Translations under genes and position numbers: made by a program
Shown: positions 6,898-14,269 of the stretch, one piece after another
Position numbering within the stretch: the stretch's first letter is position 1
Layout of the letters: every line of letters begins with the position of its first letter
Assembly: GCA_030765845.1 (NCBI GenBank)
Contig: JAVCDJ010000273.1
Location: 1 to 33,839 of the forward strand
Length of the DNA stretch: 33,839 nucleotides
Reading direction: 5' to 3'
DNA from: Candidatus Stygibacter australis
GTDB taxonomy: Bacteria > Cloacimonadota > Cloacimonadia > Cloacimonadales > TCS61
The notes under the pieces: model-generated
Database searches by the model: none
Told to the model about the DNA's origin: nothing
The model's input: only the letters and a program-made list of their open reading frames with translations

Positions 6898-8802
6898 TTA
6901 TCCAGAAGTACTATCTTTAAATTGCAGATTATAAAGAGTTTGATAGCGGAAATTAGTTTTCAGCAATTCCTGATGTGTTCCTATCCCCACGATTTTACCC
7001 TTGTCCAACACAACAATTTTATCTGAATTAAGAATCGTGGAAAGCCTGTGAGCTATCATGACCACAGTTCTATCCTTAGTAGCCTGCTCGATAGCTTTCT
7101 GAACTTTTTGTTCTGCTTCAGTATCCAGAGCACTGGTAGCTTCATCAAAGATCAGGATTGGTGGATCACCCACAATACTTCTGGCAATACATAATCTTTG
7201 TTTCTGTCCTCCAGAAAGATTTCCAGCTTTTGTATCAAGCATTGTATCATAGCCATTATCCATGTTAAGGATAAATTCTTCTGCATTGGCAATCCTGGCA
7301 GAATTAATGATAATTCCGCGTTCACATTCATTCAGAGAGCCATAAGCAATGTTATTGACAACAGTATCTGAAAATAAAATAGAATCTTGAGTAACAGTGC
7401 CAAAAAGCAATCTGAGATCTTTGATTTTAATTTTTTTGATAGGAATACCATCGATATTGATCTCTCCGGAAGTGGCATCATACATTCTGGTCAGCAAGTT
7501 GGCAATAGTGGTTTTCCCTGATCCGCTGCTGCCCACAAGAGCGATTTTTTCGCCTTTATTGATCTTAAGATCGATATCTTTGAGTACCTCTCTATTACCA
7601 TCATAAGAAAAGGAGATGTTCTTAAGCTCTATCTGACTGTCAAAACTGCTCTTTTCCTGAGGGTCAGCATCTTCCTTTATCTCACTATCCTGGTCCAGGA
7701 TTTCTGATATTCGGTCTAAAGATATCATCGCCTTACGGAAATTCGCATAAGTCTTTGTCAAGTTCTTAAAAGGGCGAAGCATAGAAAATATGGCAAATAA
7801 GAAAGCCATAAAACTGCCGAACGTAAAAGTGCTTTCTGGTGCAAGAACTATCTTGCCACCAATCACTAGAACAAGGCAGCCGATCAGAACGCTGTTCAAT
7901 TCAGACAGAGGAGTAGTGAGTAGATGATAAATCTTGGATTTAAGCCAGAAAGTTAACTGCTTGTCATTGATTCCCTTAAATCGTTCATATTCCATTTTCT
8001 CACGTGAAAAAGCTTTCACAATCTTAATACTCGACAGCACCTCTTCCACATAACTGAAAAGATGAGACATCTGAGTTTGAATCCGTCGGGCATATTTCTT
8101 CATTTTGATTCCAATTGCTGTAACTCCCAAGGAAAAGAGGGGCATTACGATGATCGATATCAAAAATAATCTGCTATTTATTGATATTGCTGTGGCCATA
8201 TATACAGCAATCAGAATGACGTCTTGAAAGGAGCGGAACATGGATTCTATGAACATCAAATTGACGATCTGAACATCATTCACCATCCGCACCAGAGAGT
8301 CTCCGATCCTGTTCTTATTAAAAAATGCCAGACTCTGATAGAGGTATTTATGATACATCAGGTTTCGCACTTCCCTGATCGTGTAACCCTGCAAATAGGC
8401 AAAAAGATAATTCTGTCCCATAAAGAAGGCATTTTTTAATATAGTTAGGACGCCAAATAATACCGCAATAGTCCAGAGCAGCATCACCGGATCAGACTGC
8501 TTCATGATATCCGAAAGGCTCTCCAGAATTGGCTGATAGCTTCTTTCTGAAATGATTGCTCCCAATCCGCCAAGATCAGATATTGAACTGCTGACCATCT
8601 GCTGGATCGCCTGCCAGAATTGCGGGAAAGTGTGATGTAATACAACTGGTTTATCTGAAACAAAAACATTGTCCAGAAGAGGAATTACCATTAATATACT
8701 CACTCCGCTGAATAGAGCGAAACCAAGAGAGAAAATTATTCCTCCCAGGGCATAACCCCAGCGTTGAAGCATTATCTTGTATATCTTAACTAAATTCTTC
8801 AT
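6898..8802 (-). CDS. MsbA-like ABC exporter (fused permease and ATPase)
   Basis: This 634-residue half-transporter has a six-helix ABC exporter membrane domain (residues about 15-345) and a C-terminal nucleotide-binding domain. The ATPase has Walker A GSSGSGKTT (424-432), Q-loop TQDS (471-474), signature LSGGQ (529-533), Walker B ILIFDEA (549-555) and switch His585. Such homodimers in Gram-negative bacteria flip lipid A-core or other lipids across the inner membrane, or export drugs. Odd here is the roughly 60-residue segment between the first membrane helix (about 17-41) and the second (about 105-125), much longer than the short loop of E. coli MsbA. Start ATG preceded by AGAGG. MsbA function is inferred; a peptide or drug exporter is possible. 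Confidence 0.88.
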   Translation of the reverse strand: MKNLVKIYKIMLQRWGYALGGIIFSLGFALFSGVSILMVIPLLDNVFVSDKPVVLHHTFPQFWQAIQQMVSSSISDLGGLGAIISERSYQPILESLSDIMKQSDPVMLLWTIAVLFGVLTILKNAFFMGQNYLFAYLQGYTIREVRNLMYHKYLYQSLAFFNKNRIGDSLVRMVNDVQIVNLMFIESMFRSFQDVILIAVYMATAISINSRLFLISIIVMPLFSLGVTAIGIKMKKYARRIQTQMSHLFSYVEEVLSSIKIVKAFSREKMEYERFKGINDKQLTFWLKSKIYHLLTTPLSELNSVLIGCLVLVIGGKIVLAPESTFTFGSFMAFLFAIFSMLRPFKNLTKTYANFRKAMISLDRISEILDQDSEIKEDADPQEKSSFDSQIELKNISFSYDGNREVLKDIDLKINKGEKIALVGSSGSGKTTIANLLTRMYDATSGEINIDGIPIKKIKIKDLRLLFGTVTQDSILFSDTVVNNIAYGSLNECERGIIINSARIANAEEFILNMDNGYDTMLDTKAGNLSGGQKQRLCIARSIVGDPPILIFDEATSALDTEAEQKVQKAIEQATKDRTVVMIAHRLSTILNSDKIVVLDKGKIVGIGTHQELLKTNFRYQTLYNLQFKDSTSG

Positions 8803-8896
8803 TATATTACCTCTTAACTGCAGATAACCAATACAATCTATTTGACATCAAAGATTTTCCAGATACAGTTAGCTGTCAATTATTAGGGTATTAAGA

Positions 8897-9370
8897 TCAC
8901 TTTGAAATCTTCTTTCGAACTTCCTCCAGCACCTTCTGAGCATGTTCTTTTGCTTTTACATTATACCATGCCTCATTGATATCTCCCCTGGGATCAATCA
9001 AAAAAGTACTACGAATTACACCTAGAAAGGATTTACCATACATCTTTTTTTTCCGCCAGGTATCATAGGCTTTAATTGTAGTAAGATCAGCATCACTGAG
9101 CAATTGCAGGCTCAGTTCCTGTTTACTGATAAATCTCTGGTGGCTCTGAATAGAATCTTTGCTGATCCCCACAACCTGAACTCCAGCTTGAGCAAATTCT
9201 TCCTGAAGACAAGAAAAATCTTTGGCTTCAATTATGCAGCCGGGAGTATTATCCTTAGGGTAAAAATAGATTACCAGCCACTTACCGAGTAGATCATCAA
9301 GATCAACCATCTGGTTATCCTGATTTGGTAAAACAATTGCAGGTGCTTTATCTCCAATTTTCAAGGCCAT
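8897..9370 (-). CDS. bcp: Peroxiredoxin of the PrxQ/Bcp family
   Basis: This is a thiol peroxidase of 157 residues if started at the ATG at 9370, which is preceded by AGGAGGAAAG. A longer frame reaching 9454 lacks a good ribosome site and adds 28 residues foreign to the family. The thioredoxin-like fold shows KIGDKAPAIVLPNQD at the start and the peroxidatic Cys45 in YPKDNTPGC. The usual resolving Cys five residues later (TPGCTxEACDF in typical Bcp) is replaced by Lys50; another Cys, Cys54, lies four residues further. It is therefore either a 1-Cys enzyme or uses Cys54. It reduces peroxides with thioredoxin or glutaredoxin partners in the cytoplasm. It may be cotranscribed with nothing: 94 bases separate it from the exporter upstream on the map. 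Confidence 0.92.
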   Translation of the reverse strand: MALKIGDKAPAIVLPNQDNQMVDLDDLLGKWLVIYFYPKDNTPGCIIEAKDFSCLQEEFAQAGVQVVGISKDSIQSHQRFISKQELSLQLLSDADLTTIKAYDTWRKKKMYGKSFLGVIRSTFLIDPRGDINEAWYNVKAKEHAQKVLEEVRKKISK

Positions 9371-9412
9371 CTTTCCTCCTTGTATCATTTCGTTTACATA
9401 TCGCGTTTTGTA

Positions 9413-9454
9413 ATATAAGTTGAAGTTCCAACAATTCAACTTATATAACTTCAA
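9413..9454. promoter_or_regulatory. Pair of mutually exclusive inverted repeats ahead of the peroxiredoxin gene
   Basis: ATATAAGTTGAA (9413-9424) and TTCAACTTATAT (9435-9446) are perfect 12-bp inverted arms with a 10-base loop. TTGAAGTT (9420-9427) and AACTTCAA (9447-9454) form a second inverted repeat that competes for the same bases. Position, 43-84 bases before the start codon on the minus strand, suits an operator or a switching leader hairpin. I do not recognise the regulator. Confidence 0.45.
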
Positions 9455-9695
9455 GCTTTATTTTTCTACCAACACAATAAAAAATATAATTTAAATTATC
9501 GGCAAGTAAAATAAGTATTGCTTCAACAAATGTTAGTAGTTAAATGAAATTATATTTCGCAAATTATCTTCTGAATTATTCTCACCCAACATAATGATCC
9601 CGTTAAAAGCAGGATTTCAGCCTAAAAATCCCTCAAAAGAGCCACCAAAATACCACTAATTACATTGATAATATATAATTAGCTATCAATAAGCA
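9455..9695. other. AT-rich gene-free stretch
   Basis: No open frame, repeat or RNA motif is supportable here. It probably carries the divergent promoter region of the peroxiredoxin gene; no clear -35/-10 pair stands out. Confidence 0.4.
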
Positions 9696-9791
9696 GCCAG
9701 AAGGAGGAACAACAAAGAACTATGTGACATTAAAATGTCAGTACGTGCTTTGTTGTTCCCCTTTAGAGGTGCCTATAGTCTGATTTCTGGC
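9696..9791. repeat. Nested triple inverted repeat (possible small mobile or REP-like element)
   Basis: Three inverted repeats are nested around one centre. The outer arms are GCCAGAA (9696-9702) and TTCTGGC (9785-9791); the middle arms are GGAACAACAAAG (9706-9717) and CTTTGTTGTTCC (9748-9759), 12 of 12 bases; the inner arms are TGACATT (9725-9731) and AATGTCA (9734-9740). The DNA or its transcript can form a long interrupted hairpin. There is no T tract, so a simple terminator is unlikely. It resembles palindromic repeats or tiny MITEs, but copy number cannot be judged from one window. Confidence 0.6.
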
Positions 9792-9855
9792 AGTGATAAA
9801 TAAACTTATGTAATAAAATCAAATTAAATTTAATATTAATTTTACCAGATAATGA

Positions 9856-9931
9856 GTTCTCACACTGCTTATAGAATCCCGGAAGTCTTTCCTACGCCAA
9901 GGCTACGGCACAGTCTATGAGGAGCGAGAAC
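9856..9931. repeat. Inverted repeat with short internal direct repeats
   Basis: GTTCTC (9856-9861) pairs with GAGAAC (9926-9931), and CTTATAG (9868-9874) with CTATGAG (9915-9921, one G-T pair). Inside is CTACGCC/CTACGGC, a near direct repeat (9892-9909) around a GCC-AA-GGC mini-hairpin. The whole 76-base segment may be a folded RNA or a repetitive element. Confidence 0.4.
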
Positions 9932-9972
9932 TATTATCAATTATCAGCATTAATCTTTGATTTTCACCTCAG

Positions 9973-10075
9973 TAATTTTACTTTCAGGGTTTGGCTGATA
10001 GCTGTCGTTATCTGCGCCCCACCTGGAAATACCCGACGGTGCACATCTAACTTAGCAGCTGAAAATATTTAAATT
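9973..10075 (+). ncRNA. Candidate structured RNA upstream of gcvH
   Basis: This GC-richer island in AT-rich intergenic DNA can fold with a closing stem: AATTT (9974-9978) with AAATT (10071-10075) and TTTCAG (9982-9987) with CTGAAA (10059-10064). Inside, GCTG (9994-9997) can pair with CAGC (10056-10059, competing with the closing stem), CTGTCG (10002-10007) with CGACGG (10034-10039), and GCGCC (10014-10018) with GGTGC (10038-10042), the last two partly exclusive or pseudoknotted. The core CGCCCCACCTGG looks like conserved RNA. I considered 6S RNA and a glycine riboswitch; it lacks the glycine aptamer core, and 6S identity is only a guess. Confidence 0.35.
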
Positions 10076-10169
10076 GCGGGTGAGTGCAAGAATAAAGAAT
10101 TGATATTGCTTGACAGTGGTTTACGAGGAAAAAAAGTTAGTAAAAAAGAAATACTGTGCGGAGGTAATT

Positions 10170-10544
10170 ATGGTAAAACAGGATTTGTATTATACTGAAA
10201 GCCATGAATGGGTAAAGATAGAAGGCGAAGAAGCTTATATTGGTATCACAGAATATGCAGCAAAAGAGCTTGGTGAAATCGTTTTTGTAGAATTACCCGA
10301 AGAAGGTGATGAAGTCAAATTGGGAGAGGCATTTGGCAGTGTGGAAGCAGTTAAGGCTGTAGAAGATATCAAAGCTCCCATGTCAGGAGAAGTGCTTGAG
10401 ATCAATGAAGATCTGGAAGATACTCCTGAGATGGTCAGTAAAGACGCTTTTGGTGATGGCTGGATGATCAAGATCAAATTAACCAATCTCGATGAGAAAA
10501 AGAATTTATTGAGTGCTGCTGATTACGCAAAGCTGATTGATTAA
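10170..10544 (+). CDS. gcvH: Glycine cleavage system H protein
   Basis: This 124-residue lipoyl carrier shuttles the aminomethyl intermediate between the P, T and L proteins of glycine cleavage, and in some bacteria donates lipoate to other enzymes. The lipoylated residue is Lys62 in GSVEAVKAVEDIKAP, and the N-terminal YTESHEWVK is diagnostic. The start is ATG at 10170 after GGAGG (10160-10164); an in-frame TTG at 10110 would add 20 lysine-rich residues with no family match and is rejected. No gcvT, gcvP or lpd lies nearby; it heads a long operon of unrelated housekeeping genes, with gmk 5 bases downstream. Confidence 0.96.
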   Translation: MVKQDLYYTESHEWVKIEGEEAYIGITEYAAKELGEIVFVELPEEGDEVKLGEAFGSVEAVKAVEDIKAPMSGEVLEINEDLEDTPEMVSKDAFGDGWMIKIKLTNLDEKKNLLSAADYAKLID

Positions 10545-10549
10545 TATCT

Positions 10550-11173
10550 ATGCCATATGAACATAAGCCATATCTGCTGATCCTGATAGCACCTTCCGGA
10601 GGTGGAAAATCTACCATCTGCGATGAGATATTATCAAGATATCGGGAGTTTGTCTATTCCATATCATTTACAACACGCAAAGCGCGTGGAGATGAAATGG
10701 ATGGAGTGGATTATTTTTTTCTGGAAGAAGATGAATTTCTGAAGAAGCAGGAAGTTGGTGTTTTTATTGAAAGTGCCCTGGTGCACGGCAAGTGGTATGG
10801 TACATCAAAAGAATTTATTGATGAGCAATTAGCAAAGGGCTTTGATATAATTCTTGATATTGACGTACAGGGTGCGCTTAAAATACTTGATAGTGGAGTA
10901 GAATGCGTATCAGTATTTTTATTACCCCCTACTCAGGAAGTATTACGGGATCGCTTAGAAAAGCGAGGTACAGATACTCGTGAAATTATTGAACTGAGGA
11001 TGGAAAATGCTGCAAAAGAGGTTGCCCTGATAGGCAGGTTTGATTATCTGGTGATCAATGATAACCTTGAGATGGCAGTGAATGATATTGAAAAGATAAT
11101 ACGGGCAGAGAAACTGCGTGTGAAAAGATATAAAGAGATAAAAGAAAATTATTACAGGAGTGAAAATGCTTAA
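10550..11173 (+). CDS. gmk: Guanylate kinase
   Basis: This 207-residue enzyme phosphorylates GMP to GDP with ATP, essential for GTP supply. The P-loop reads APSGGGKST (14-22), where most relatives have GPSGVGKST. FTTRKARGDEMDGVDYFF (about 40-57) is the GMP-binding region with the conserved Arg/Gly/Tyr set, and DIDVQGA (about 103-109) and RLEKRGTD (about 131-138) follow as in the family. The start lies 5 bases after gcvH; the 3' end overlaps the next gene, the omega subunit. The gmk-rpoZ order is widely conserved in bacteria and supports both calls. Confidence 0.96.
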   Translation: MPYEHKPYLLILIAPSGGGKSTICDEILSRYREFVYSISFTTRKARGDEMDGVDYFFLEEDEFLKKQEVGVFIESALVHGKWYGTSKEFIDEQLAKGFDIILDIDVQGALKILDSGVECVSVFLLPPTQEVLRDRLEKRGTDTREIIELRMENAAKEVALIGRFDYLVINDNLEMAVNDIEKIIRAEKLRVKRYKEIKENYYRSENA

Positions 11174-11408
11174 TCCAAAAGTCGAAAAGTTTTTGGAAGA
11201 CAATAACATGACCTACCTTTTCCTGATGCTGGCAAATCTGGAAGTGGCAAGACTGTCAAATCTTCCGGATATTATCAAGAAGAAATTTGAAGGGAAAATT
11301 ACAGAAACAGCCTTAGAACATGTGGCTGAGAACATCATTCCGGATTACCTGGCAGATATGCCTGAGCTTCCAGAAGAAGAAGACGAAAATCTGAACCCAT
11401 TTGAATAG
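11166..11408 (+). CDS. rpoZ: RNA polymerase omega subunit, divergent
   Basis: This is an 80-residue protein if started at the ATG at 11166, five bases after AGGAG; a GTG at 11160 is possible but sits inside the ribosome site. It overlaps the last bases of gmk. Omega folds around the beta-prime C terminus and helps RNA polymerase assembly. The pattern YLFLMLANLEVARLSN matches the omega helix normally written YxLVLxAAKRARQL, and TETALEHVAENII matches the TxALEEIxxGKI element, followed by an acidic tail (ELPEEEDENLNPFE) common in omega. The classic R-A-R segment is reduced to one Arg. Position after gmk makes the call good despite low similarity. Confidence 0.8.
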   Translation: MLNPKVEKFLEDNNMTYLFLMLANLEVARLSNLPDIIKKKFEGKITETALEHVAENIIPDYLADMPELPEEEDENLNPFE

Positions 11409-11419
11409 AGCAGACAATT

Positions 11420-12109
11420 ATGTCTGTGAAAGCTTTTAATCAATATCTTGAGTTCCTGAAAATATCAGGAATTCAGGATATTTTTGTAAAAGAAACATCG
11501 AGGGAGCAGGAAACTGTATCTGATGATATTCTGGAAGGAAAGCAACAATTATTACAGGAATTGAGTCAGAAATATTCTGACTGCAGGAAGTGTATATTGA
11601 ACACCGGCAGGATCAAGCTTGTTTATGGTCAGGGAAACGCAGATGCAAAGATGATGGTGATTGGAGAAGCTCCAGGGGCTGAAGAGAATAAGACCGGACA
11701 TGCTTTTGTGGGAAGAGCAGGTCAATTGCTGGATCGGCAATTGAAGGCGATTAATTTAACACGTGAAGATATATATATTGCTAATATTGTGAAATGTCGC
11801 CCTCCTGGTAATCGGGATCCACAGAAAGATGAAATGGAATCCTGCCTGCCATATTTGCTAGAACAAATTGAGATCATTCAGCCTCAAATATTCCTCTTAT
11901 TAGGCAGGATCGCTGCTCAGGCATTATTGGAGACCACTACATCGCTTGGTAGATTAAGGCTTACTGCCCATACATTCAATGGCATACCTGCTTATGTGAC
12001 CTATCATCCAGCAGCTGTACTGCGGTTTACAGAATATCGCAAACCCACCTGGGAAGATCTGAAGCGAGTGCGTGATCAATATTTCAATTTACCACCAAAG
12101 ATAAGATAA
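11420..12109 (+). CDS. Family 4 uracil-DNA glycosylase (iron-sulfur type)
   Basis: This 229-residue enzyme removes uracil from DNA, starting base excision repair. Four cysteines at 55, 58, 126 and 142 (CRKC, VKCRPPGNRDP, ESCLPY) fit the [4Fe-4S] cluster ligands of family 4 enzymes. Motif 1 is GEAPGAEE (82-89) with the following FVGRAGQLLD (97-106), and the second active-site motif is YHPAAVLR (195-202) with His196. About 50 residues precede the first Cys, as in the longer type often annotated next to DNA polymerase genes. It starts 11 bases after rpoZ and ends 7 bases before dnaB, so repair and replication genes are translated together. Confidence 0.93.
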   Translation: MSVKAFNQYLEFLKISGIQDIFVKETSREQETVSDDILEGKQQLLQELSQKYSDCRKCILNTGRIKLVYGQGNADAKMMVIGEAPGAEENKTGHAFVGRAGQLLDRQLKAINLTREDIYIANIVKCRPPGNRDPQKDEMESCLPYLLEQIEIIQPQIFLLLGRIAAQALLETTTSLGRLRLTAHTFNGIPAYVTYHPAAVLRFTEYRKPTWEDLKRVRDQYFNLPPKIR

Positions 12110-12116
12110 GAAGGAA

Positions 12117-13508
12117 ATGATGGCAGAATTTAATAAAGAGACCAGTTCAAGAAAAGACCCGAACACATCCGTTGATAAGCAATTGCCTAATGACCCTAAT
12201 GCCGAAGCAGCAGTGCTTTCTGCCATGCTGATAGATTCATATAATGTGAGTTATACAATGACTCTTGTCACGGAAAAGGATTTCTACCGGAATAGTCATA
12301 AAACGTTATTCAGGGCAATGAAACGGCTTTTTGAGCAAAGTATAGAAATTGATGTTATCACTCTCACTGATGAATTAAAGAAAAGTAATGACTTTGAGAA
12401 AGTAGGTGGGTTCGAATTTATAAATAAACTCACCAGCGTGGTATTGAGCGGTGCAAACATCAAGGATCACGTGAAGATCATTCGCGATAAATCAACTCTT
12501 AGGCAACTGATCACGGCAGCAAATAACATCATTGAAGTTAGTTATAGAGCAGATGAAGATGTTGCTAAGATACTCGATGAAGCTGAACAGCAGATATTTG
12601 ATATTGCCGAGAATCCACTTAAGGAATCATTTAGTAATTTTAAAACTGATATTGATGACACGATAGAGATCATTCAGGAGATAGCAAGCAAGAAACGCAA
12701 TGTAATGGGAGTTCAGACGGGTTTTTATGATCTGGATAATCTGATCGGTGGGTTCAGAAGCGGACAATTTGTTATAGTTGCAGCTCGTCCAGCGATGGGA
12801 AAAAGTTCATTTGCACTTAATTTTGCTTTTAATGCAGCAATGAACTTTGATCTTAAGATCGCCATATTCACTCTTGAGATGGAAAGCCAGGAACTAATAA
12901 TGAGAATGCTTAGTTCAGCAGCAGAAATCCCAATGCAGAGCATGCTGCGGGGTACTGGACTGGGAACAGAGAAAATTGAGAGAATTGTTACTGTTGCCGA
13001 GGTGCTGCGAGATTGCCAAATATATATCGATGATACTGGACATCAGACTTTGAACCAGATTCGGGCAAGAACCAGACGTCTGGCAGCAGAAGTTGGAAAG
13101 CTGGATATGATCATTGTTGATTATCTGCAATTAATGTCTTCTAATAGCCCCAAAGGAAGAGATAACCGACAGCAGGAAATATCTGAGATCTCTCGTGGAC
13201 TAAAAGTTCTGGCAAAAGAAATGAAATTACCTGTGATCGCATTATCACAATTGAACCGCCAGGTGGAAAGTCGTGAAGATAAACGTCCAATTTTGGCAGA
13301 TTTAAGGGAATCTGGAGCAATTGAACAGGATGCGGATATTGTTATGTTCATCTACCGAGAGCATGTGTATAGCAAGAAACAGGAAGATATCGGGAAAGCA
13401 GAATTATTGATCAGAAAGAATCGTCATGGAAAAATTGGAACAGTTCATATGACATTCCTGAGCGAATTTACTTCCTTTAGAAATGCTTCAAATCAGCCAG
13501 AGATGTAA
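12117..13508 (+). CDS. dnaB: Replicative DNA helicase DnaB
   Basis: This 463-residue hexameric 5'-3' helicase unwinds DNA at the replication fork and recruits primase. The N-terminal DnaB domain (about 20-125, starting LPNDPNAEAAVLSAML) is followed by a linker and a RecA-like motor with Walker A RPAMGKSS (224-231, Lys229), FTLEMES (251-257), Walker B IIVDYLQLM (332-340, Asp335) and the DnaB-specific ALSQLNRQVESR and RESGAIEQDAD motifs. There is no intein. ATG at 12117 and an adjacent in-frame ATG at 12120 are both possible; the ribosome site AAGAAGG suits the second slightly better. The stop overlaps the mlaE start (TAATG). Confidence 0.97.
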   Translation: MMAEFNKETSSRKDPNTSVDKQLPNDPNAEAAVLSAMLIDSYNVSYTMTLVTEKDFYRNSHKTLFRAMKRLFEQSIEIDVITLTDELKKSNDFEKVGGFEFINKLTSVVLSGANIKDHVKIIRDKSTLRQLITAANNIIEVSYRADEDVAKILDEAEQQIFDIAENPLKESFSNFKTDIDDTIEIIQEIASKKRNVMGVQTGFYDLDNLIGGFRSGQFVIVAARPAMGKSSFALNFAFNAAMNFDLKIAIFTLEMESQELIMRMLSSAAEIPMQSMLRGTGLGTEKIERIVTVAEVLRDCQIYIDDTGHQTLNQIRARTRRLAAEVGKLDMIIVDYLQLMSSNSPKGRDNRQQEISEISRGLKVLAKEMKLPVIALSQLNRQVESREDKRPILADLRESGAIEQDADIVMFIYREHVYSKKQEDIGKAELLIRKNRHGKIGTVHMTFLSEFTSFRNASNQPEM

Positions 13509-14269
13509 TGCTCAATAAAATTAAAAATATCCTGATCATAATTGGTGATTTCACCAGATTTCAATTCACAGTATTATTATCTTTGAAAGTAATTGGTAAA
13601 AGAAGAAATCAGATAATTGAGCAGATGGAGAGAATTGGTTATGATTCTCTTCTACTCATATCTATCACTGCTGGATTCACTGGTCTGGTTACGGCTGTTC
13701 AGGCATCTTATCTTACAAATGGTTACATTCCTCCTAATCTAATTGGCGTACTGGTAGGAAAATCTACCATGATCGAACTCGCACCTGTACTCACTGCTCT
13801 TGTGCTAGCCGGCAAAGTTGGGGCTTCTATTGCTGCTGAGATAGGTACTATGAAAGTAAGTGAGCAATTGGACAGTATGCTTTCCATGGCAATTGAGCCC
13901 TCTGATTATCTGTATATGCCCAGGGTGATTGCAGGATGTATTATGGTGCCGATTCTCACAATTTATGCAAATCTCATAGGTATTGTCTCGGCTTTCGGAC
14001 TTTCAGTGTTCAAGTATCATATCAATGGCTATACTTTTTTTATGGAGTTAAAGAACTATTTCATGCCATCTAATTTATGGGGTGGATTGATCAAGGCGTT
14101 TTTCTTTGGATTATTTATTACCATGATTGGGTGTTTTGCGGGAAGTAAAACCCAGGGTGGAGCACAGGGAGTGGGAAGAGTAACCACTATGACTGTGGTT
14201 TATTCATCAATTGCAATTCTTATTCTTGATTTTCTGGTTGCCAGTGTGTTGTTAGGTGTATCTAATTGA
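13508..14269 (+). CDS. mlaE: MlaE-family lipid ABC transporter permease
   Basis: This 253-residue polytopic protein matches MlaE/YrbE permeases, which with an MlaF ATPase and an MCE-domain MlaD move phospholipids between the inner and outer membranes. The family core IELAPVLTALVLAGKVGASIAAEIGTMKVSEQLDSM runs about 90-125, and about six hydrophobic segments are visible (45-70, 90-110, 140-165, 185-210 and 225-250 among them), the length being standard. No mlaF or mlaD gene adjoins it, unlike the usual operon; partners must be elsewhere. It starts on the last base of the dnaB stop codon and overlaps the following lipoprotein by 4 bases. Confidence 0.9.
   Translation: MLNKIKNILIIIGDFTRFQFTVLLSLKVIGKRRNQIIEQMERIGYDSLLLISITAGFTGLVTAVQASYLTNGYIPPNLIGVLVGKSTMIELAPVLTALVLAGKVGASIAAEIGTMKVSEQLDSMLSMAIEPSDYLYMPRVIAGCIMVPILTIYANLIGIVSAFGLSVFKYHINGYTFFMELKNYFMPSNLWGGLIKAFFFGLFITMIGCFAGSKTQGGAQGVGRVTTMTVVYSSIAILILDFLVASVLLGVSN

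Noticed and set aside
9371-9454. Longer start for the peroxiredoxin
   Set aside because: The extra 28 residues have no family match and the ATG at 9370 has an excellent ribosome site. The region instead holds inverted repeats.
9696-9791. Intrinsic terminator
   Set aside because: No T tract follows on either strand and no gene ends nearby.
9973-10075. Glycine riboswitch ahead of gcvH
   Set aside because: The paired aptamer cores and GGAGAG-type elements of glycine riboswitches are not visible; kept only as an unassigned structured RNA.
10110-10169. N-terminal extension of gcvH from a TTG
   Set aside because: The ATG at 10170 has GGAGG upstream and begins at the family's normal N terminus; the extra residues are lysine-rich with no match.
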